Positions 6,232-10,579 of a DNA stretch of 10,579 bases are shown here, one piece after another. The number at the start of each line of letters is the position of its first letter. Position 1 is the first letter of the stretch. The DNA comes from JBBIJR01 sp037445875. GTDB taxonomy: Bacteria; CLD3; SB21. Position numbers and translations under genes: made by a program. The notes below the pieces were generated by a model, which worked only from the letters and a program-made list of their open reading frames with translations, was not told the DNA's origin and ran no database searches. The stretch covers positions 1 through 10,579 of the forward strand of contig JBBIJR010000103.1 in the NCBI GenBank assembly GCA_037445875.1, read 5' to 3'.

Positions 6232-6259
6232 TTGATTGATTATATGGAACTTGTATGAT
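6232..6259 (+). promoter_or_regulatory. Sigma70-like promoter of the hybrid kinase gene
   Basis: TTGATT (6232-6237) and TATGAT (6254-6259) are separated by 16 bases in an AT-rich stretch; the -10 box matches five of six consensus positions and the -35 box four. TTGATT is repeated immediately (6236-6241), and the 8-bp palindrome TCAATTGA (6228-6235) overlaps the -35 box. The predicted transcript would start near 6266, only about 17 bases before the ATG at 6283. Confidence 0.5.
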
Positions 6260-6282
6260 AGGAAACTCCAGCACGCTTTTTG

Positions 6283-9200
6283 ATGTCATATGACCAAGGT
6301 AAAACCGTAACCGGGCATTCAACAATGATCGACAACCAACACCGGACTTTTTTCCCAATGGCGGCTGCAGTAGTGGTTATCATCGCGGCCAGTGTGGCCG
6401 CCGACGCGGTCGTCTTCCCGCTCTTCGAACCTTCTTTCACGTTGACGGTCCTTCAGGCGCTCTGGTATTCGATCATGGGCGGTACCTCCATCTACGTTCT
6501 GTACGTCCGCCCCGTTCGAACGGAGATAACGAGAAAGAACATGGCCGTCCGTGAGCTGGAGTTGGAGCGTTCCCACAACCGAACGCTGTTCGACCAGGCT
6601 CCGGAGGCCATCGCACTGGTCAGCCCCGATAATACGGTCCGGGAGATCAACCGGGCGTTCCTGGAGTTGTTTGGGTATGATGTGGCTGAGGTCGTTGGTC
6701 GGTCCATCGACGATCTGATTGTTCCCATGGAGCAGCGGTCCGTGGCCAACCGCATGACGTCGGAAGTGGCATCCGGACTGCAGGTCAGTGCCGAGGCGCA
6801 ACGAGTACGCAAGGATGGACGGGTTGTGTGGGTTTCCATTCTGGGCAGTCCCGTTTACTTTGAAAACCAGGAGGTCGGCGTCTACGCTATCTACCGCGAC
6901 ATCTCCGATCGCAAGCGCATGGAGGAACAGCTTCAGTTGCTCTCACGCGCCGTGGAGCAAAGTCCTGCTTCCATCGTCATTACCGACCCCCGAGGCAACA
7001 TCGAATTCGTGAACGAGAGATTTCTCCGGGTCTCCGGCTACACCGCTGAAGAGGTTCTCGGCAAGAATCCCAGGATCCTGAAATCTGGAGAGACTCCCCA
7101 GGACGAATACGCACGACTCTGGAATACCATCACTGCCGGCGGCGAGTGGCACGGTGTCTTCCATAACCGGAAGAAGAACGGCGAATTGTTTTGGGAGGCT
7201 GCCTCTATCTGCGCCATCCGCAACGGCGAAGGACAGATCACGCACTTCCTCGGCGTCAAGGAGGACATAACGGCCAGGAAGGAAATGGAGGAGCAGATCC
7301 GCCGAAACGAGGAGTACTACCGGTCGCTTATCGAGAGCGGACAGGACATTATCAGTGTGGTGGATCCGTCTGGAATCGTCACCTACCACTCCCCGTCCGT
7401 CTCCGCCGTACTTGGATACTCGAGAGAGGAACTTGTCGGTCAGAGCGTCCTGATCGCCGTTCATCCGGAAGACCATTCAAGGGCCCTGGCCACTCTGACA
7501 GAAGGCATAAACAATCCGGGGATCACACGCACCATCGAGGTCCGCTGCCGGCACAAATCGGGCGGGTGGAGGCAACTGGAGGTCAAGGGTGTGAGCGTTG
7601 GCAAGGACAAGACCCAATACATGATTTTGAGCTCGCGCGACATTACGGAGCGGACCCGGATACAGGAGGAACTCCAGAACGCGAAGGCGCAGTTGTATCG
7701 AATCATCGACTCCGTCCCCGATCCGCTGTTCGTCAAGGACAAGCATCATACGTTCACGATGGCAAACCAGGCCTTCTGTGCTTTTTCCGGTAAGAACCGC
7801 GAGGACATCGTCGGCCGAACGACGCGCGAAGTTCTTCCTCGCGACATGGCCGACCGCGTGGATCGTGTGGACGACAAGGTTCTTAAATCCGGCGTGGAGT
7901 ATATCGGCGAAGAAGTGTGGCACGACGCGCAGGGCCTTCCCCACACGGTCGTGGCCAAGCGGGTCAGGTTCGAGGACCGCTCCAAGGAAAAGTATATCGT
8001 AGGCATCCGAACGGACATTACCGACAGGAAGAAGGCGGAGCTGGAGCTGGAAGAATCGCGCCGGTTCTTCGCCTCGACGGTGGATGCCCTGACGTCGCAC
8101 ATTGCGATTCTCGACGAACGCGGAACCGTCATTCGGGTCAACGAGGCCTGGAGGCGATTTGGTGCCAAGAACGGCCTCCAGACGCCGGATGCAGCCGTCG
8201 GTGTCAACTACATCGACGTGGCCGAGCGCGCATCGGGCCCCAACAGCGAGGAAGCCGCCGCAGTCGCTACGGGAATTCGCCGGATCATCAACGGAGAAAT
8301 CGATCAGTTTCAGCTGGAGTATCCGTGCCACGGACCGCTGGAAGAGCGCTGGTTCCTGATCCGCCTGTCCCGCTTCAAAGGCGACGGAAAACCCCGGATC
8401 GTCGTCGCTCATCAGGACATCTCGGCGAGAAAGCGGTTTGAACAGGAATTGATCAAGGCCAAGGAAGCGGCCGAAGCGGCCACACGGGCCAAATCCGAGT
8501 TCCTGGCCATGATGAGCCATGAAATCCGCACACCGATGAACGGTGTGATCGGCATGACCGGTCTGCTGACGGACACGGACCTATCGGAGGAGCAGCGGAA
8601 CTACGTGGACACGATACGCGTCAGTGGGGAAACTCTTCTGACGATCATCAACGACATTCTGGACTATTCGAAGATCGAATCGGGCGGGCTGGAACTGGAG
8701 GAGCAGCCCTTCGAACTGCGACAGTGCGTGGAAGAAACGCTGGATCTGCTGTCCCCCAGGGCTGCCGAGAAGCAGTTGGAGCTGCTCTATTCGATCGATG
8801 AGCGTATCTCTCCGTTCGTCGCCGGTGACATCACCCGCCTGCGACAGATTCTGGTCAACCTTACAAGCAATGCCATCAAATTCACCGAAAGGGGTGAGAT
8901 CACGATTTCCGTGGAGATGGAGGAAGCGGCGGCGAGGGATTTCCGTGGTTCCGTCGTGCTGCGGTTTGCGGTTCGGGACACGGGGATCGGAATTCCCCCG
9001 GATAAAATCGGACGGCTTTTCAAGTCCTTTTCCCAGGTGGACTCCTCAACCACCCGCCGATACGGAGGAACTGGTCTCGGCCTGGCCATCAGCGCACGCC
9101 TGGTCAGTCTGATGGGCGGAGCCATCTGGGTAGAAAGCGAAGTAGATAAGGGTTCGACGTTCTACTTCACGATCCGCACGGTTCCTGTGTCTGTACCGCC

Positions 9201-10443
9201 GGCCATGGTGGAGAACCGGAGCCTCGAACATCTGGCGGGCAAGACCGTACTGCTGGTGGATGACAATGCCACCAACCTTCTGATCCTGAGCCGCCAATTG
9301 GCCGTGTGGGGTCTTCGGACCGTGACCGCCCGGTCAGCGGTCGAAGCCCTGGACGCGATGCGGGAAGGCCCGGCTTTCGAACTGGCGATACTCGACATGC
9401 AAATGCCCGACGTGGACGGCATGCAGCTCGGACGCCGGTTGGCCGCGAGCGGCGGCAGCCGGATGCCCATGATCCTGCTCAGCTCGCTCGGACTCAGCGA
9501 TCTGTCCTTCTCCGAGGGCTTGTTTGCGGCCGTCCTCAACAAACCCGTTCGCCGGAACGTCCTGCTCGAGACCATCGCCTCGGTACTGTGCAGCCGCCGA
9601 CCATCTACCAGATCCGCCGCCAAAGACAAGAAGCTGAACGTGGACCTGGCCGGCAGGCTTCCACTGCGTATACTCGTTGCCGAAGATAATCCGATCAACC
9701 AGAAACTGGCCTTGCGCATATTTGCCAAACTGGGATACAGCGCCGAACTCGCCACCAACGGTCTCGAGGTCCTCGACGCGGTGCGCCGTTCGCCCTTCGA
9801 TCTGGTCTTCATGGACGTGCAAATGCCCGAGATGGACGGACTGGAATGCACCCGAAGATTGATGGCCGATCCGCAGCTCATGCAAAAGCCCATTATCATC
9901 GCGATGACCGCAAACGCCATGCCGGAGGACCAGCAGCAGTGTCTGGAAGCCGGCATGCACGACTACATAAGTAAACCCGTTATCCCAAAAACCATCCAAG
10001 ACAAAATTCAACAATGGGGAGCGAATATCATGAGCACCTGCCATTCGTTATCAGACCCGGCACCGGACGGGGTCATCGATTATGACCTGCTTCGGGACCT
10101 GGACATGGATCACGACTTTCTCAAGCAGTTGATGACCATGTATCTTCAGCAGACACCCGATCTGCTGTTCAACATCAAACACTATGCGCGGACCGGCAAT
10201 TTCGTGTCGATGAGAAAGCTGGTCCACAGCCTCAAAGGGACCAGCGCCAATATCGGAGCCAGCCGAATGGCGGAGAAATGCGTGCGTCTTGAAAAGATCG
10301 AGCCGCACCAGAGCCCCAAGGACATCGACCGGCTGCTGTTTGATCTGGACAAGGCATTTGAAGAAACACGATTTGTCATCGAAGGGTTCCTGCAGAATGA
10401 ATTTGCCTGGAGTGCCGACCTGCCCCTCGAAGCGCAGGCCTGA
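6283..10443 (+). CDS. Hybrid sensor histidine kinase: 2 TM, five PAS, HisKA-HATPase, two receivers, HPt
   Basis: This inner-membrane protein of about 1386 residues autophosphorylates on histidine and passes phosphate along a His-Asp-His relay. Numbered from ATG 6283: two hydrophobic helices (about 23-45 and 54-75) joined by a very short loop; five PAS domains at about 100-214, 219-336, 342-458, 467-584 and 593-718; HisKA with MMSHEIRTP (phospho-acceptor His746); HATPase with Asn863, DTGIGIP (from Asp899) and GGTGLGLAI (928-936); receiver 1 (Asp993/Asp994, acceptor Asp1038, Lys1087); receiver 2 (Glu1134/Asp1135, acceptor Asp1178, Thr1209, Lys1231); and HPt with HSLKGTSANIG (His1315). All key residues are present. 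None of the PAS domains shows the LOV cysteine motif; ligands are unknown. The lack of a sizeable outer loop suggests sensing in the cytoplasm or membrane. No good ribosome-binding site precedes ATG 6283, TTG 6280 or ATG 6325, so the exact start is uncertain. The response regulator 26 bases downstream is the likely partner. Confidence 0.95.
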   Translation: MSYDQGKTVTGHSTMIDNQHRTFFPMAAAVVVIIAASVAADAVVFPLFEPSFTLTVLQALWYSIMGGTSIYVLYVRPVRTEITRKNMAVRELELERSHNRTLFDQAPEAIALVSPDNTVREINRAFLELFGYDVAEVVGRSIDDLIVPMEQRSVANRMTSEVASGLQVSAEAQRVRKDGRVVWVSILGSPVYFENQEVGVYAIYRDISDRKRMEEQLQLLSRAVEQSPASIVITDPRGNIEFVNERFLRVSGYTAEEVLGKNPRILKSGETPQDEYARLWNTITAGGEWHGVFHNRKKNGELFWEAASICAIRNGEGQITHFLGVKEDITARKEMEEQIRRNEEYYRSLIESGQDIISVVDPSGIVTYHSPSVSAVLGYSREELVGQSVLIAVHPEDHSRALATLTEGINNPGITRTIEVRCRHKSGGWRQLEVKGVSVGKDKTQYMILSSRDITERTRIQEELQNAKAQLYRIIDSVPDPLFVKDKHHTFTMANQAFCAFSGKNREDIVGRTTREVLPRDMADRVDRVDDKVLKSGVEYIGEEVWHDAQGLPHTVVAKRVRFEDRSKEKYIVGIRTDITDRKKAELELEESRRFFASTVDALTSHIAILDERGTVIRVNEAWRRFGAKNGLQTPDAAVGVNYIDVAERASGPNSEEAAAVATGIRRIINGEIDQFQLEYPCHGPLEERWFLIRLSRFKGDGKPRIVVAHQDISARKRFEQELIKAKEAAEAATRAKSEFLAMMSHEIRTPMNGVIGMTGLLTDTDLSEEQRNYVDTIRVSGETLLTIINDILDYSKIESGGLELEEQPFELRQCVEETLDLLSPRAAEKQLELLYSIDERISPFVAGDITRLRQILVNLTSNAIKFTERGEITISVEMEEAAARDFRGSVVLRFAVRDTGIGIPPDKIGRLFKSFSQVDSSTTRRYGGTGLGLAISARLVSLMGGAIWVESEVDKGSTFYFTIRTVPVSVPPAMVENRSLEHLAGKTVLLVDDNATNLLILSRQLAVWGLRTVTARSAVEALDAMREGPAFELAILDMQMPDVDGMQLGRRLAASGGSRMPMILLSSLGLSDLSFSEGLFAAVLNKPVRRNVLLETIASVLCSRRPSTRSAAKDKKLNVDLAGRLPLRILVAEDNPINQKLALRIFAKLGYSAELATNGLEVLDAVRRSPFDLVFMDVQMPEMDGLECTRRLMADPQLMQKPIIIAMTANAMPEDQQQCLEAGMHDYISKPVIPKTIQDKIQQWGANIMSTCHSLSDPAPDGVIDYDLLRDLDMDHDFLKQLMTMYLQQTPDLLFNIKHYARTGNFVSMRKLVHSLKGTSANIGASRMAEKCVRLEKIEPHQSPKDIDRLLFDLDKAFEETRFVIEGFLQNEFAWSADLPLEAQA
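10016..10032 (+). promoter_or_regulatory. Possible internal translation start for a free HPt domain
   Basis: Within the kinase gene, GGGGAG (10016-10021) is eight bases ahead of an in-frame ATG at 10030, exactly in the linker between receiver 2 and the HPt domain. Initiation there would make a 137-residue protein beginning MSTCHSLSD and containing the complete HPt domain with its phospho-acceptor histidine. The Shine-Dalgarno sequence is better than anything at the kinase's own start. Chance occurrence inside a long coding region is possible. Confidence 0.35.
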
Positions 10444-10469
10444 CGAACTCAACCGGAGACGAAACCGTC

Positions 10470-10579
10470 ATGAACGTACTGATCCTCGACGACAACGAGA
10501 TCAACGTGGCCCTGTTGAATCACGTGGTGACCCGCGCGGTCGAATGTGAGACGACCTGCTTTACGAACTCGCCCGAAGC
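10470..10579 (+). CDS. Response regulator, N-terminal part of receiver domain (truncated by window end)
   Basis: Thirty-six complete codons are visible, beginning MNVLILDDNEINVALLNHV. This is the first strand and helix of a CheY-like receiver domain: the ILDDNE stretch provides the acidic pair (Asp7, Asp8) that binds magnesium. The phospho-acceptor aspartate and any output domain lie beyond the window. The opening resembles receivers of RpfG-type HD-GYP regulators, but that is only an impression from a short stretch. GGAGA (10455-10459) precedes the ATG by 10 bases. The gene starts 26 bases after the kinase stop with no terminator between them, so the two form an operon and probably a kinase-regulator pair. 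Confidence 0.85.
   Translation, partial: MNVLILDDNEINVALLNHVVTRAVECETTCFTNSPE

Noticed and set aside
7012..7100. Second PAS domain as a LOV photosensor because of its GKNPRIL motif
   Set aside because: The LOV motif needs a photoactive cysteine (GxNCRFLQ type); here proline stands in its place, so flavin photochemistry of the LOV kind is not supported.
7477..8520. A reverse-strand open frame of 347 codons inside the kinase gene
   Set aside because: It is fully antisense to PAS domains with clear motifs and has no domain of its own.

Overview
The window reads as part of a Gram-negative, moderately GC-rich bacterial chromosome. A lipobox protein, an exported TPR protein and a membrane-anchored DUF1573 protein point to a diderm cell. 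A ferredoxin-dependent 2-oxoacid oxidoreductase and a cobalamin-dependent mutase subunit point to anaerobic or facultative metabolism. The combination resembles lineages of the FCB superphylum and neighbouring candidate phyla, but that is a weak impression and no marker gene here fixes the taxonomy. No mobile element, CRISPR array, tRNA or rRNA was seen, and no stretch over 300 bases lacks a gene.

Bases 1-3075 carry forward-strand genes. First is an M28 / glutaminyl-cyclase-like zinc lipoprotein (38-976). After a 156-base gap with a possible promoter and two hairpins come three tightly packed genes: an exported eight-TPR protein with an internally duplicated layout (1133-2215), a membrane-anchored DUF1573 protein (2231-2662) and a stand-alone B12-binding subunit of an acyl-CoA mutase (2662-3075). 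The last two share a base at a TAATG stop/start. Two hairpins follow, one a strong 10-bp stem placed between converging genes.

Bases 3209-6048 carry, on the reverse strand, a compact two-gene 2-oxoacid:ferredoxin oxidoreductase. The upstream gene fuses a two-cluster ferredoxin domain to the alpha subunit, and the downstream gene fuses the TPP-binding beta subunit to the gamma subunit. They overlap by four bases (ATGA). A sigma70-like promoter lies upstream, and its -35 box sits inside an 18-bp dyad that resembles the operator of the NADH-sensing repressor Rex and, less specifically, a CRP/FNR-family site.

Bases 6283-10443 encode a large hybrid histidine kinase: two membrane helices, five PAS domains, HisKA, HATPase, two receivers and an HPt domain. 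An in-frame ATG with a good Shine-Dalgarno sequence just before the HPt domain could also yield a free HPt protein. The window ends inside a receiver-domain response regulator (10470 onward), 26 bases after the kinase and probably its output partner.

The likely metabolic link is acyl-CoA handling: the oxidoreductase makes acyl-CoA and reduced ferredoxin from 2-oxoacids, and the B12 subunit belongs to mutases that rearrange acyl-CoAs. The two are encoded convergently, so this is a thematic link and not an operon.
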